Shown in pieces: positions 1-8,981 of a stretch of 64,000 nt of DNA (positions are counted from its first letter, which is position 1; each line of letters opens with the position of its first letter). Position numbers and translations under genes: made by a program. The notes beneath the pieces are model-generated. The model was not told where the DNA came from and ran no database searches. It saw only the letters and a list, made by a program, of their open reading frames with translations. The stretch covers positions 1,589,932-1,653,931 of the forward strand of contig NZ_LR026978.1 of the NCBI RefSeq assembly GCF_900604315.1. Direction: 5' to 3'. The DNA is from [Erwinia] mediterraneensis. Its GTDB lineage: Bacteria; Pseudomonadota; Gammaproteobacteria; Enterobacterales; Enterobacteriaceae.

Positions 1-151
1 CAAGCCAGGGCCCGCCACACCAAGGCCTCCGTCCACCCCGCCCCCGGCACCCCGCTCCAAAAGGGCTGGGGCGGAGGCCAGACCGCCGGTTTCGCGGGCA
101 ACAACCCCCCCCCCCGCTCCGCCGATACCCCCCACACCGGGGGTGCTTTTT

Positions 152-933
152 TCAGGAGTCGTCATGTTCTTCCCACAACAATGGCGCAGCAGGAAAACAG
201 GGGGGGGGGTAACCGCCACTAAATCGTCACCTTCCAGCGGGAATTCGATACCGCGCGGCACAGTGTCCGGCAGGCGTTTGAGCAGGTTGCGCCAGCTGTC
301 ATCGGCGTCATTGAGGGCTATTGCCCGAAAAGCGTCACGGTGTGGCACGGCTGCCTTAACGTGAATATAGCCGACATGCTGACTTAACTGGTGCGCTGCG
401 TGTTCTGCTTCTTCACCAGTCCAGAGCCAGTTGGCCATATCAAAGGTCATGCCGTGGGGCATATGCATGGCGCCAAAGTCGCTAAAGAAACGCGCCAGCG
501 GGGCAAGTTTGCCATACGCGGTCTGATCGTTTTCTACCACCAGCTTAACGCTGGGGTGGGCGAGGGCCTGACGCAGTCGCTGACTCTCGTCATGGCTAAC
601 CGCACCGGTATAGTGACCCAGCGAGAATTTCAGCAGGCGGGCATCAAGCTGCTCCGCTTCCTGCAGATAGTGTTCCAGCTGCGGGTTAAGCGCGCCGTCC
701 GTGGTAAACAGCGCGTCCGGTACGGAGTAGAAGGCGCGCAGCTGATGTGCCGCGATCGCCTGGCGCAGTGCTGGCAGGCGGGCAAGGTCTGCCTTATCGA
801 ACAACTCACGGCGTATTTCAACGCCATCCGCTCCGGCCTGCTGGATCACCGACAGCAATGCCTGCTGGCCGCCGAGTGCAGCCACCTGCTGCTGACCATA
901 AGCTGCGGTAACGACAATAATTTCAGGTTTCAT
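152..933 (-). CDS. kguE: 2-ketogluconate epimerase/isomerase-like protein KguE (3' end disrupted)
   Basis: This is a TIM-barrel sugar-phosphate isomerase/epimerase-type protein. The ATG at 933 follows a GGAGAGAG ribosome site. The readable product starts MKPEIIVVTAAYGQQQVAAL and carries the family blocks GADGVEIRREL, VENDQT, GMTFDMANW and PRGIEFPLEGDDLVAVT, which I recognise as KguE of the kgu (2-ketogluconate catabolism) operon. About 242 residues are clean. The frame then enters a run of ten G/C at 200-209 and stays open to the window edge. A one-base length error in that run would give a stop at 152-154 or 162-164, close to the usual ~260 residues, so the end given here is inferred. The gene is preceded by a PtxS-type operator and the ptxS-like gene. 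KguK and KguT would be expected beyond the window. Confidence 0.75.
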
Positions 934-983
934 TTCTCTCTCCAGGCGGTAAACAGTGCCCTCGACGTTGTAAAAACGTTAAA

Positions 984-997
984 TGGAACCGGTTCCA
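984..997. promoter_or_regulatory. PtxS-type operator palindrome
   Basis: TGGAACCGGTTCCA is a perfect 14-bp palindrome about 50 bp upstream of kguE and downstream of the LacI-type regulator gene. It differs from the known PtxS operator TGAAACCGGTTTCA only at two symmetric positions. It is probably where the adjacent regulator represses kguE; binding itself is inferred. Confidence 0.75.
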
Positions 998-1066
998 ATG
1001 CAAAGGAGCAAAAGCTGAAATTATGATCAGACTCACGAAGTGAGTAAAAATGATCAGAGAAGACTC

Positions 1067-2098
1067 TTAAAGTGCATCAAGACGGCGGCTGGAGCCACGT
1101 TTAATCAGCTCACCGGAAAAAAGCTTTTCGGTGATCGGCAGCTCGCCGCCCGCAATGCGTGCGATCAGACGCTCCAGCGCCGCGTAGCCTATTTGCCAGG
1201 TAGGTTGTTTCAGCGTTGTAATGCCTGGTCCCGCCAGCGCTGCCCACTCCAGTTCATCAAAACCGAGCAGGCCGATATTCTCGCCCCAGCGCAGGCCGAC
1301 ACGCTGCATGGCGCGCGCCACTTGTAACGTTAGCGCCCCGTTAGCCGCCATTACCGCGCAGCGCTTATCTGCGTGCCGCTGATGAAAATCATGCAGCACG
1401 GCCTCCAGCTGGGCAGGCTGATTCAGCTGGACTTCATGGCTTTCCTGTATCAGATGCGGAAAGGCGCTGAGGGTATGGCGAAACGCAGCCAGTCGTTCAT
1501 GACGGGTATTCACGCTGCCCAGCGGCTCGCTGAGAAACAGCAGCGCCTCATAGTCGTTCTCAATCAGATGGTGAGTGGCGACAGAGGTGGCTTCCTGATT
1601 GTTCAACCCCACCACGTCGCAGGCAAAATCGGGGATCTTACGGTCGATTAATACCATCGGCAGCAGCGACTGCTGCAGGCGGCTTAGCGCCTCTTCATGC
1701 ATGCCGACAGCGTTCACTACCACGCCTTCTACCTGATAGCTGCTCAGCAACTGCAGATAGTGCTGTTCCAGGTCGATTTCATTGTTGGTATTGCACATCA
1801 ACAGAGTGAAACCGTGCTCACGGCAGGCGGCTTCAATACCACACATCACGTCTACGGAGTAGGGATTGGTGATATCCGCAATAATCAGGCCAATCAGCCG
1901 TGTGCGGCCACGCTTTAAACCGCGCGCCATCTGGCTGGGCTGATAGTTCAGATCCGCAATTGCCTGTTCGATACGGGATTTTAAATCTGGCGAAAGAAGA
2001 TGCTGTTCACCGTTCAGGTAACGGGAAATGCTGGTTTTACCTGTCTTTGCCGCGCGAGCGACATCACTGATGGTGGCGCGGTTCGTCCTGCTTTTCAT
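1067..2098 (-). CDS. ptxS: LacI-family regulator, PtxS-like (2-ketogluconate repressor)
   Basis: This is a 343-residue LacI/GalR-family repressor. An N-terminal helix-turn-helix and hinge (ATISDVARAAKTGKTSISRY, about residues 8-60) is followed by a periplasmic-binding-protein-like effector domain (RTRLIGLIIADITNPYSVDV onward). It sits directly upstream of kguE in the same orientation, with a PtxS-type palindrome between the two genes, so its likely job is repression of the kgu operon relieved by 2-ketogluconate. The family assignment is firm. The PtxS identity rests on context, operator and overall resemblance. Confidence 0.8.
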   Translation of the reverse strand: MKSRTNRATISDVARAAKTGKTSISRYLNGEQHLLSPDLKSRIEQAIADLNYQPSQMARGLKRGRTRLIGLIIADITNPYSVDVMCGIEAACREHGFTLLMCNTNNEIDLEQHYLQLLSSYQVEGVVVNAVGMHEEALSRLQQSLLPMVLIDRKIPDFACDVVGLNNQEATSVATHHLIENDYEALLFLSEPLGSVNTRHERLAAFRHTLSAFPHLIQESHEVQLNQPAQLEAVLHDFHQRHADKRCAVMAANGALTLQVARAMQRVGLRWGENIGLLGFDELEWAALAGPGITTLKQPTWQIGYAALERLIARIAGGELPITEKLFSGELIKRGSSRRLDAL

Positions 2099-2162
2099 GA
2101 AGTTACCCGGGTCAGTAGAAACAGGCAGAGACTAACACAGGCGATACCGGGGGAAAAACCCG

Positions 2163-3164
2163 CTATGGCCTGTCCGGCAGGCGCAATTCGGGTTGCCAGA
2201 GTTCCTGCAGTTGCCCGACGGATCTGCCAGCAAGCAGATCCAGCATCATCTGCGCCACTCTTTCACCCGGATCACGCTGGGTTGACTGGATAATGGCAGG
2301 CAGTGGTTCATTCACGATCGAATCGACCGGCAGCCCGTCATAAATAATCAGCGTAACCGCCTGTTCACCCTGCAAACGAGACGTTTGTTGCAGCGCCGTA
2401 GCTGCCCCTTCGCCCAGTTCGCTGCAGTCAGTGATAATCGCCCGTGGCGGTTGCGGGCTGGCGAGCCAGCTTAACGTTTGCTGATAACCGGCGCGGCGCG
2501 AAGGCCTCACTGCCGCTACAAAGCGGGCATCAGGCAGGATATTGCGCTGCGTCAGCGCATCCAGATAGCCCTGACGGCGATCGCGCACAAAAGTGTAGGT
2601 GTCGTTACTGCCCAGCCAGGCGATCGGGCTGATACTGCGATCCAGACAATAGTGGACCGCCAGGCGCGGCCCGGCATGATTATCGAAATCGAACCAGGCA
2701 TAGGGTTGCGGCAGCTCGCTACGGCCAAGGGTAAGAAAGGGAAAACCTTTTTGCTGTACCAGCATCAGACGCGGATCCTGCGGTCGCGGACGGGTAAAGA
2801 TCACCGCATCCAGCGCCCGGCTATGTAACATGCGCAGCAGCGCGCGCTGATTATCATGGGGTTTATCCGCTAACAGCAGTAGATCGATCTCCTGGCGCGC
2901 CAGTTGTTGATCGAGCGCTACCAGGGTTTTGCTGAACAGGCTGTTATTCAGGGGCGTCGTATTGACCGGGAAAACCAGACCCACCGCATTGGCCCGGCCC
3001 GTTTTCAGGCGGCGCGCTGCTGCATGAGGCCGGTAGCCGCGACGGCTCGCTTCCTCTTCGATGCGTTTACGCGTTGCGCTGGCCACATCATCGTAGCCAT
3101 TGAGCGCACGGCTGACGGTTGTCACGGAGATACCCAGCGTTCTGGCAATAACTTTAAGGGACAT
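2163..3164 (-). CDS. LacI-family transcriptional regulator, target unknown
   Basis: This is a 333-residue regulator with a LacI-type N-terminal helix-turn-helix (LKVIARTLGISVTTVSRALN) and a sugar-binding-type effector domain starting near residue 60 (RANAVGLVFPVN). The C-terminal part contains the family-typical VTLIIYDGLPVDSIVNEPLP stretch. It ends 64 bp upstream of ptxS in the same orientation, but no obvious target operon lies beside it. The effector and regulon cannot be read from this sequence. Confidence 0.85.
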   Translation of the reverse strand: MSLKVIARTLGISVTTVSRALNGYDDVASATRKRIEEEASRRGYRPHAAARRLKTGRANAVGLVFPVNTTPLNNSLFSKTLVALDQQLARQEIDLLLLADKPHDNQRALLRMLHSRALDAVIFTRPRPQDPRLMLVQQKGFPFLTLGRSELPQPYAWFDFDNHAGPRLAVHYCLDRSISPIAWLGSNDTYTFVRDRRQGYLDALTQRNILPDARFVAAVRPSRRAGYQQTLSWLASPQPPRAIITDCSELGEGAATALQQTSRLQGEQAVTLIIYDGLPVDSIVNEPLPAIIQSTQRDPGERVAQMMLDLLAGRSVGQLQELWQPELRLPDRP

Positions 3165-3316
3165 ACTGCGCTACCTGATGGGTAAATATTGGTCACACCA
3201 GCATAAAGCGTAGCGGTACTTTATGCATTATTTAGTCTCTGACAGTGGAAAACAGGATTAGACGGCGGACAGCAAAGAAAATTTTTCCCTCTTCCCTGAG
3301 GGAGCTGGCACGAAGA

Positions 3317-3979
3317 TCAGGAAAGCGGACTCAGCGTAATCTCTACGCGACGGTTCTGCGCTTTGCCCTGTTCGGTGCTGTTGCTGGCTACCGGATTATC
3401 CGGGCCCATACCCTGCGTACGTAAGCGGTTTGCCGCGACGCCCTGAGTAATCAGTGAGCTGGCCACGCTGTCAGCACGCTGTTGCGACAGACGCATATTG
3501 AGGTCGCGCGTACCGGTGCTGTCGGTGTAGCCCACAACGTTAACGGCGGTTTTCTCATACTCTTTTAATACCATCGCCACGCCGGACAGCGTCGTCGCGC
3601 CAGCCGGTTTCAGCGTGCTGCTGCTGGAGTCGAACGTCACGTTATTGGGCATATTCAGCACAATAGCGTCACCCTGACGCGTCACGCTGACGCCGGTACC
3701 GCGCATTTTTTCGCGCAGTTTGGCTTCCTGCACATCCATGTAATAGCCCACGCCGCCGCCCAGCGCAGCACCGGAAGCGGCACCAATCAACGCGCCTTTG
3801 CCGCGATCTTTCTTCGACGATGACAACACGCCAACGCCAGCGCCAACCAGCGCACCGAGACCCGCACCTACGCCCGATTTACCCGCCTGGGATTCACCGG
3901 TGTAGGGATTGGTCGTACAGCCGGAAAGCGCCAGCGCGCCGCTCAGTAATACCGTCATCGCCAGTAACGAATTTTTCAT
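3317..3979 (-). CDS. yiaD: OmpA-family lipoprotein YiaD
   Basis: This is a 220-residue outer-membrane lipoprotein. The signal peptide ends in a lipobox (LALSGC, Cys at about 21). A glycine-zipper segment follows (GVGAGLGALVGAGVGVL ... GALIGAASGAALGGGVGYY, about 36-80). The C-terminal OmpA-like peptidoglycan-binding domain contains NVVGYTDSTGTRDLNMRLSQ and ends QNRRVEITL. Length and sequence match YiaD, a multicopy suppressor of a BamB deletion in E. coli. The gene is monocistronic here, convergent with nothing and near tag, as in E. coli. Confidence 0.93.
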   Translation of the reverse strand: MKNSLLAMTVLLSGALALSGCTTNPYTGESQAGKSGVGAGLGALVGAGVGVLSSSKKDRGKGALIGAASGAALGGGVGYYMDVQEAKLREKMRGTGVSVTRQGDAIVLNMPNNVTFDSSSSTLKPAGATTLSGVAMVLKEYEKTAVNVVGYTDSTGTRDLNMRLSQQRADSVASSLITQGVAANRLRTQGMGPDNPVASNSTEQGKAQNRRVEITLSPLS

Positions 3980-4089
3980 CTCAATTCCCTCAAAACATCA
4001 AAAAAAGCGCACTCTGCACCCTGAAGTGGCACGATTATGCCGTCCGGATGCAGGAGAAGTCGTGAGGGTCAATCCGAATTTATGCCTGT

Positions 4090-4656
4090 TCAGCGAGAAA
4101 GATTGTCGGGATGGCAAAAACAGCTGGTCTGATGATCGTTAATCAGCCCACAGGCCTGCATAAAGGAATAACAGATAGTGCTGCCGACGAATTTAAACCC
4201 ACGTTGCTTTAACGCTTTAGCGAGCGCATCGGAGCGTGCTGAAGTGGCAGGGGCGATTTTATAATCAGCGTAATAATGGATAATCGGCACGTTATCGACA
4301 AATTTCCAGACAAAGCGCGCAAAATCCTCACCTTTTGCCGCCATCGCCAGATAAGCATTTGCATTGGCGATAATCGCAGCAATTTTGGCTTTGTTGCGAA
4401 TAATGCCGCTATCCTGCATTAAGCGTTCGATGTCTTGCTCATCCATCAGAGCAATCGCCTGCGGATCAAAATCTGCAAAAGCGCGGCGATAACTCTCCCG
4501 TTTTTTCAGTACCGTCAGCCAGGAGAGCCCCGCCTGTTGCCCTTCCAGGCAGAGCATTTCAAATAATGCCTTGCTGTCGGTCTGGGGGATGCCCCACTCC
4601 CGATCGTGGTAGGCAAGATAGAGAGGATCTTGTGTAACCCAGCCACAGCGTTGCAT
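4090..4656 (-). CDS. tag: DNA-3-methyladenine glycosylase I
   Basis: This is a 188-residue constitutive base-excision enzyme that removes 3-methyladenine from alkylated DNA. It opens MQRCGWVTQDPLYLAYHDREWG, with zinc-site residues Cys4 and His17. The C-terminal block NDHQTSCFCHP holds the partner His and Cys. The conserved GLSWLTVLKKRE and GFKFVGSTICYSFMQA segments are intact. It is divergent from yhjY with about 145 bp between the starts, as in E. coli. Confidence 0.95.
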   Translation of the reverse strand: MQRCGWVTQDPLYLAYHDREWGIPQTDSKALFEMLCLEGQQAGLSWLTVLKKRESYRRAFADFDPQAIALMDEQDIERLMQDSGIIRNKAKIAAIIANANAYLAMAAKGEDFARFVWKFVDNVPIIHYYADYKIAPATSARSDALAKALKQRGFKFVGSTICYSFMQACGLINDHQTSCFCHPDNLSR

Positions 4657-4800
4657 TTTTCTTTTCCTTATTGCAGAGGAGAAATTTTTTCCTCCTCCCT
4701 TGACGGCAGGAGGAATCGGTTAATAGTTATACAGCAGGTGCATCAGGAGGCCGTTAATCAGGGTGCCCATTCTTCTCTTCAGCATCGTCTGGAGTTTTTC

Positions 4801-5529
4801 ATGTTGCAGAAAAGTGAGTGTGCAGGCCAGCAATTCTTTGCCGGGGCCTTAATCAGTACGTTTCTTTTTTGCTTGTGCCTCCCCAGGCCTGCTTACGGCT
4901 GGGACAACGTTGCGCGTCTGTGGGATAACCGGAATAGCAAGACGCAGGGGCCGCATTATGACGATATTCTTGCTGAGAAAATGGCGCATGAGCGGCTGGG
5001 TTTTGACGAAGACGCACAGCAGGGGCTGCTGAATGCCGCGCTGAATGCGCAACGTGACGCGGGATTATCGCTACGCGCTGAGCCAGGTAACGTCGGGAGT
5101 CAGGCGCTCGGTACACGCTTCTCGGCAGGCTGGAAGATGCCGCTCAACCGCCAGTGGTCCACCGGACCGGTAGCGCAATATGCGGTAGGTCAGAGCGTGC
5201 TCAATTGTCTGCAATGCGATTTCAGCGATCGCGTCTCGCCGGATGCGGTTGCCAGCGTCGGCTGGCGTGTTGACTCCAGATTCGGCTGGATGTCTCCATG
5301 GATACAGCTAAGCTACAGTTATCAGTTCGCTGAAAACAGCCTGACGGAAGAGAATGTGCGCTCCGCAGAGTCTGTCGGGCAGCATGAAGATAACGGACTG
5401 GATGTCAGCATCGGAGCACATATGCCAATCAACAACAGGATGGCGGCCTTTGCCTCGTTTTCACAAACCGGCACCCTGTCCAGCAACGAGCAATTTATCT
5501 ATAGCCTCGGCGTCAGCGCCAGTTTCTAA
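4801..5529 (+). CDS. yhjY: YhjY-like outer-membrane beta-barrel (autotransporter domain) protein
   Basis: The product is a 242-residue secreted outer-membrane protein. The ATG at 4801 is chosen because it follows GGAG and opens a signal peptide (about residues 1-32, ending RPAYG). A short helical stretch is followed by an autotransporter-type beta-barrel of alternating amphipathic strands, starting near GTRFSAGWKMPL. The protein ends in a C-terminal phenylalanine (GVSASF), the usual barrel-assembly signal. Position next to tag supports YhjY. It lacks a passenger catalytic domain, and its function is not known. Confidence 0.75.
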   Translation: MLQKSECAGQQFFAGALISTFLFCLCLPRPAYGWDNVARLWDNRNSKTQGPHYDDILAEKMAHERLGFDEDAQQGLLNAALNAQRDAGLSLRAEPGNVGSQALGTRFSAGWKMPLNRQWSTGPVAQYAVGQSVLNCLQCDFSDRVSPDAVASVGWRVDSRFGWMSPWIQLSYSYQFAENSLTEENVRSAESVGQHEDNGLDVSIGAHMPINNRMAAFASFSQTGTLSSNEQFIYSLGVSASF

Positions 5530-5609
5530 GCCATAACGGGCATAAAAAGAGAAAGATTATTGCTTTAAATCCCTATAATGAGCGTGCTAAACAAATAAGT
5601 GGTAAGAAA

Positions 5610-6299
5610 ATGCGCGAAAATCTTGTAATTATTGGCCGCGAAATAGCGGCTTTTTTCATTGTGGCGGCTTTCCTTGCTCTGATGATGGGGGTGGTTTATA
5701 TCGATGTAAACTGGATCCATGCCAACCTGCGGGAAACTTCTTTGACAGAGACCAGCCAGGAGATTCTGTTGGCTATTATTGCCGTGCTGTTTTTCTGGCA
5801 GGCGGTTCAGCGTCCCGGGCAGCGTGGCGCACTCATCCTGACAGGGGGCTTTTACAGCTGTATGCTGATCCGTGAACTCGATTTTCTGTTCGATAAAATC
5901 GCTCACGGTGCCTGGATATGGCCAGCCTTAGCGACTTTTCTGATCTGTGTCGTGATGGCGCTGCGGCATCCGCAGCAAACCCTCGCCGGGCTGGTGCAGT
6001 TTCTGCGCAATACCAACTGGCAGATGATGGCAACCGGTTTGCTCATTGTGCTGGTGTTTTCCCGACTGTTCGGTATGAGCGCGCTCTGGGAAAACCTGAT
6101 GCTGGATGGTTATAACCGGATGGTCAAAAACATGGCGGAAGAGGTGTGTGAGCTGCTGGGCTACGCGTTCTGTACCTTCTCTTCAGTACGCTATCTCTGG
6201 CAGACGCGCTCGCAGCCTGTGGCGATAACGGCGAAAGCTGACCGGAAAGCGAGCGCGCATCGAGCTGAGCCGGGGGCTTCTTATCCGCAAATGCGCTAA
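5610..6299 (+). CDS. Inner-membrane protein of unknown function
   Basis: This 229-residue protein shows about five hydrophobic segments: near 10-32, 48-63, 73-85, 101-116 and 135-155. The C-terminal tail is charged and probably cytoplasmic (SQPVAITAKADRKASAHRAE). I do not recognise the family and see no catalytic motif. It lies between yhjY and dnaT, on the same strand as both but separated by ~80 and ~110 bp, so it is probably its own transcription unit. A G+C-rich hairpin lies just downstream. Confidence 0.7.
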   Translation: MRENLVIIGREIAAFFIVAAFLALMMGVVYIDVNWIHANLRETSLTETSQEILLAIIAVLFFWQAVQRPGQRGALILTGGFYSCMLIRELDFLFDKIAHGAWIWPALATFLICVVMALRHPQQTLAGLVQFLRNTNWQMMATGLLIVLVFSRLFGMSALWENLMLDGYNRMVKNMAEEVCELLGYAFCTFSSVRYLWQTRSQPVAITAKADRKASAHRAEPGASYPQMR

Positions 6300-6355
6300 A
6301 CGCTCACACCTTTTTTGCGATCCTGCACGTTAAAAAAGGTACAATAGGAACTTCT

Positions 6356-6383
6356 GCGCCGGGCAGTTCACCTGGCCCGGCGC
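6356..6383 (+). terminator. G+C-rich hairpin after the membrane-protein gene
   Basis: GCGCCGG and CCGGCGC arms lie 28 bp upstream of the dnaT start. The stem is followed by AAAATGC rather than a clear T-run, so it may be a weak terminator or leader structure for dnaTC. Confidence 0.4.
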
Positions 6384-6411
6384 AAAATGCAGGTCAACGT
6401 CAGGTTTTTTC

Positions 6412-6948
6412 ATGTCCGTTAAAATTTTAACTTCCACGATCATTGGCCTGGATGCCTTTCGTCAGGATCCGCTCAGTGCGTTGCACCATGCGGAGAAAGG
6501 CACGTTGGCCGTATTCGATAATAACGCGCCTGTGATGTATGCCATCACCCAGGAGCGCCTGGCGCAGCTGCTGGCGATGGAAGCGGCACTGCAGCAACCC
6601 AGCGATGTCGCGCTGGATGAAAGTTTGTATGATGATCAGCCGCAGGCGATCCGCACGCCGGTCGGTAAATTTGCGATGTATGCAGACTGGCAGCCCGACG
6701 CCGATTTTCAGCGCCAGGCGGCGATTTGGGGCGTCTCTCTCAGCGAGCCTGTAACTGCGGCAGAGCTGGCGGCCTTTATCGCTTACTGGCAGGCGGAAGG
6801 ACGTCTGTTTCATCATGTGCAGTGGCAGCAGAAGCTGGCACGCAGCGTCCAGATGAACCGCGCCAGCAACGGCGGTCAGCCAAAACGCGATCTGACGCAG
6901 GTGGCCAGTACCGACTACGATATTCCCGATGGTTTCCGAGGTGAGTGA
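6412..6948 (+). CDS. dnaT: Primosomal protein DnaT
   Basis: This 178-residue protein (family usual ~179) acts in PriA-dependent replication restart, helping to load DnaB-DnaC. The product begins [20 protein letters not shown]. The conserved C-terminal single-strand-DNA-binding part ([25 protein letters not shown]) is present. Its TGA stop shares a base with the dnaC ATG at 6948, so the two are translationally coupled as in E. coli. Confidence 0.95.
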   Translation: MSVKILTSTIIGLDAFRQDPLSALHHAEKGTLAVFDNNAPVMYAITQERLAQLLAMEAALQQPSDVALDESLYDDQPQAIRTPVGKFAMYADWQPDADFQRQAAIWGVSLSEPVTAAELAAFIAYWQAEGRLFHHVQWQQKLARSVQMNRASNGGQPKRDLTQVASTDYDIPDGFRGE

Positions 6949-7688
6949 TGAAAACGCCTGACGATCTTTTCAGCCGCCTGAAAAGAATGATGCCGGAAAG
7001 CGTAAAGCCGAAATTTACCCGTGGCGAGGAGCTGCTGGCCTGGAATCAGGAGCAGGGACGTTTGCGTTCTGAGTCCATCGTACGCGAGAACCGCGCCATG
7101 AAAATGCAGCGTATCATGGGCCGTTCCGGCATTCGTGAACTGCATATGAACTGCTCATTTGACAATTACCGCGTCGAGAATGAAGGACAGCGTAAAGCGC
7201 TGGCGGCGGCACGCAAATATGCGGAAGAGTTTGAAGGCAGCATCGCCAGCTTCGTTTTTTCCGGACGTCCCGGCACCGGTAAGAATCACCTGGCCGCAGC
7301 GATTGGCAACCATCTGATTCTGCGTGGCAAAAGCGTGTTAATCGTGACGGTGGCCGATCTTATGTCCAATATGAAAGGGACGTTTAGCGGCGCCAGCGAT
7401 ATTACCGAAGAGCGACTGTTGCACGATCTCAGCAGCGTTGACCTGCTGGTGATTGACGAAATCGGCATGCAGAGCGAATCACGCTATGAAAAAGTGATTA
7501 TCAACCAGATTGTCGACCGCCGTTCATCCTCCAAGCGCCCGACCGGTATGCTCTCAAACCTTGATCCCGCCGGGATGAATGCGCTGCTGGGAGAACGCGT
7601 TATGGATCGCATGCGGCTGGGTAACAGTATGTGGATACGTTTCGACTGGGAAAGCTACCGCAGCCGCGTACGCGGCGATGAATACTAA
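6948..7688 (+). CDS. dnaC: DNA helicase loader DnaC
   Basis: This is a 246-residue AAA+ ATPase that delivers DnaB helicase to oriC and restart sites. The ATG at 6948 overlaps the dnaT stop and matches the known E. coli N-terminus; an in-frame GTG just upstream is disfavoured. It has a Walker A box (SGRPGTGKNHLAAA, about residue 108), Walker B (LLVIDEIG) and the C-terminal arginine-rich region (GERVMDRMRLGNS). The N-terminal DnaB-binding segment (RENRAMKMQRIMGRSGIR) is conserved. Confidence 0.95.
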   Translation: MKTPDDLFSRLKRMMPESVKPKFTRGEELLAWNQEQGRLRSESIVRENRAMKMQRIMGRSGIRELHMNCSFDNYRVENEGQRKALAAARKYAEEFEGSIASFVFSGRPGTGKNHLAAAIGNHLILRGKSVLIVTVADLMSNMKGTFSGASDITEERLLHDLSSVDLLVIDEIGMQSESRYEKVIINQIVDRRSSSKRPTGMLSNLDPAGMNALLGERVMDRMRLGNSMWIRFDWESYRSRVRGDEY

Positions 7689-7815
7689 TCAGCTCGCAAG
7701 GGCACAGGTGTTATTTTCCGCATCAGGGTGATGGCGGCGTTAAGCAGTATGCACAGGCGGATGTGCCTTGCTGCAGCCTGTAAGGCTGTAAATCTTCCCT
7801 TTGGATGAGCATGCC

Positions 7816-8949
7816 ATGAACGCCACAAATAAAGGGCCAAAATTATTACGCCTGAACAATCAGAAGCAGGTGCTGTCGCTGTTGCGCAGGACCCATATCA
7901 CCTCACGCCAGGATATTGCGCAGGCGCTGTCACTCAGTAAGAACACCATCTCGCTGATTATCGATGAGATGCTGGAGGCCGGGCTGATTGAGGAGCTGGG
8001 GCCGGTAAACGTGACGGCTGCCGGGCGGCCAAAAATTGAGATTCGCCTGCGGGCCGACCGGCTGAAAAGCGTCGGCATCATGGTGGAGAAACAGCGCATC
8101 CACTGGCGCGTCTGCGACTACTTTTCCCGCGTGATTGAGGAGAACAGTCAGAGTACCGAAACGGCCGATCCCGCCCCTCTGCTGGAGAGTCTCAGCGCCT
8201 GCTGCAGCGACATTACGCAAAAATATCCTGAACTGATCGGCATCGCGCTGGGCTTTCCAGGGATTGTCGATCCGGAACGCGGCTGGCTGCACTTCTCTTC
8301 CCACCTTGGCTGGCAGGATGTGGATCTGCGCACGCCGCTCAGCCAGGATCTCAATGTACCGCTGTTCCTCATGAATAACGTGAAGGCGGCGGGACTGCTC
8401 TCTGTACAGCAGCTGAAATTGGCTGCGGAAAAAAGCCATTTTTACCTGCGCGTCGCCCGCGGCATCGGCGGCGCGCTGGTTCAGCACGGCGAGGTTTTTA
8501 CCGGCAACAGCTGGACCGCCGGTGAGGTGGGGCACCTTATTGTCCAGCCGGAAGGACCCGTATGTCACTGTGGACGTGGCGGTTGTCTGGAGGCGTTAAT
8601 CAGCCAGCCAGCGATTGCACAGCAGCTGACGCAGCGTCAGGCGGGCCTGAGCTGGGCGCAGCGCGACCGCGCGCCGCAGATCATCGATGAAGTGATGACG
8701 CAGGCGGGACATGCGCTGGGTAAGGCGCTGAGCCAGATTATCATGCTGCTGAATCCGGCCAGTATCATTATGGATTGTCCGTGGAATGTGCATCCGCGCT
8801 TTTGCGTGGCGACGCGCGATGCGACGGAAGCCAGTACGCTGAGCTTTCCTTTCCGCCATACCGACCTCTATTTTTTGCAGGAGCGGCTCGATCCGGCAAA
8901 CGGGCTGGCGCTGGCGGTGATTGAACAGTATGAACGGCGCATCGCATAA
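7816..8949 (+). CDS. ROK-family transcriptional regulator
   Basis: This 377-residue NagC/Mlc-type protein has an N-terminal MarR-like winged helix (about 12-75: RTHITSRQDIAQALSLSKNT) and a ROK domain with the zinc motif CHCGRGGCLE. The ATG at 7816 is preferred because GGATGAG lies 6-7 bp before it; a TTG at 7801 would lengthen it slightly. At the site where sugar-kinase ROK proteins have a catalytic Asp, this one reads NNVKAAGLL, so it looks like a regulator only. It is convergent with xylR, and its sugar effector is unknown. Confidence 0.82.
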   Translation: MNATNKGPKLLRLNNQKQVLSLLRRTHITSRQDIAQALSLSKNTISLIIDEMLEAGLIEELGPVNVTAAGRPKIEIRLRADRLKSVGIMVEKQRIHWRVCDYFSRVIEENSQSTETADPAPLLESLSACCSDITQKYPELIGIALGFPGIVDPERGWLHFSSHLGWQDVDLRTPLSQDLNVPLFLMNNVKAAGLLSVQQLKLAAEKSHFYLRVARGIGGALVQHGEVFTGNSWTAGEVGHLIVQPEGPVCHCGRGGCLEALISQPAIAQQLTQRQAGLSWAQRDRAPQIIDEVMTQAGHALGKALSQIIMLLNPASIIMDCPWNVHPRFCVATRDATEASTLSFPFRHTDLYFLQERLDPANGLALAVIEQYERRIA

Positions 8950-8952
8950 AAA

Positions 8953-8981
8953 AGCCGGGCCGGCACCCGGCCCGGCTCTTA
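8953..8981 (-). terminator. Rho-independent terminator of xylR (shared with the ROK gene)
   Basis: AGCCGGGCCGG and CCGGCCCGGCT form a perfect 11-bp stem with a 3-nt loop. On the minus strand it is followed by TTTTTT, so it mainly ends xylR. It lies in the 29-bp gap between two convergent genes and probably also stops the ROK gene. Confidence 0.85.
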
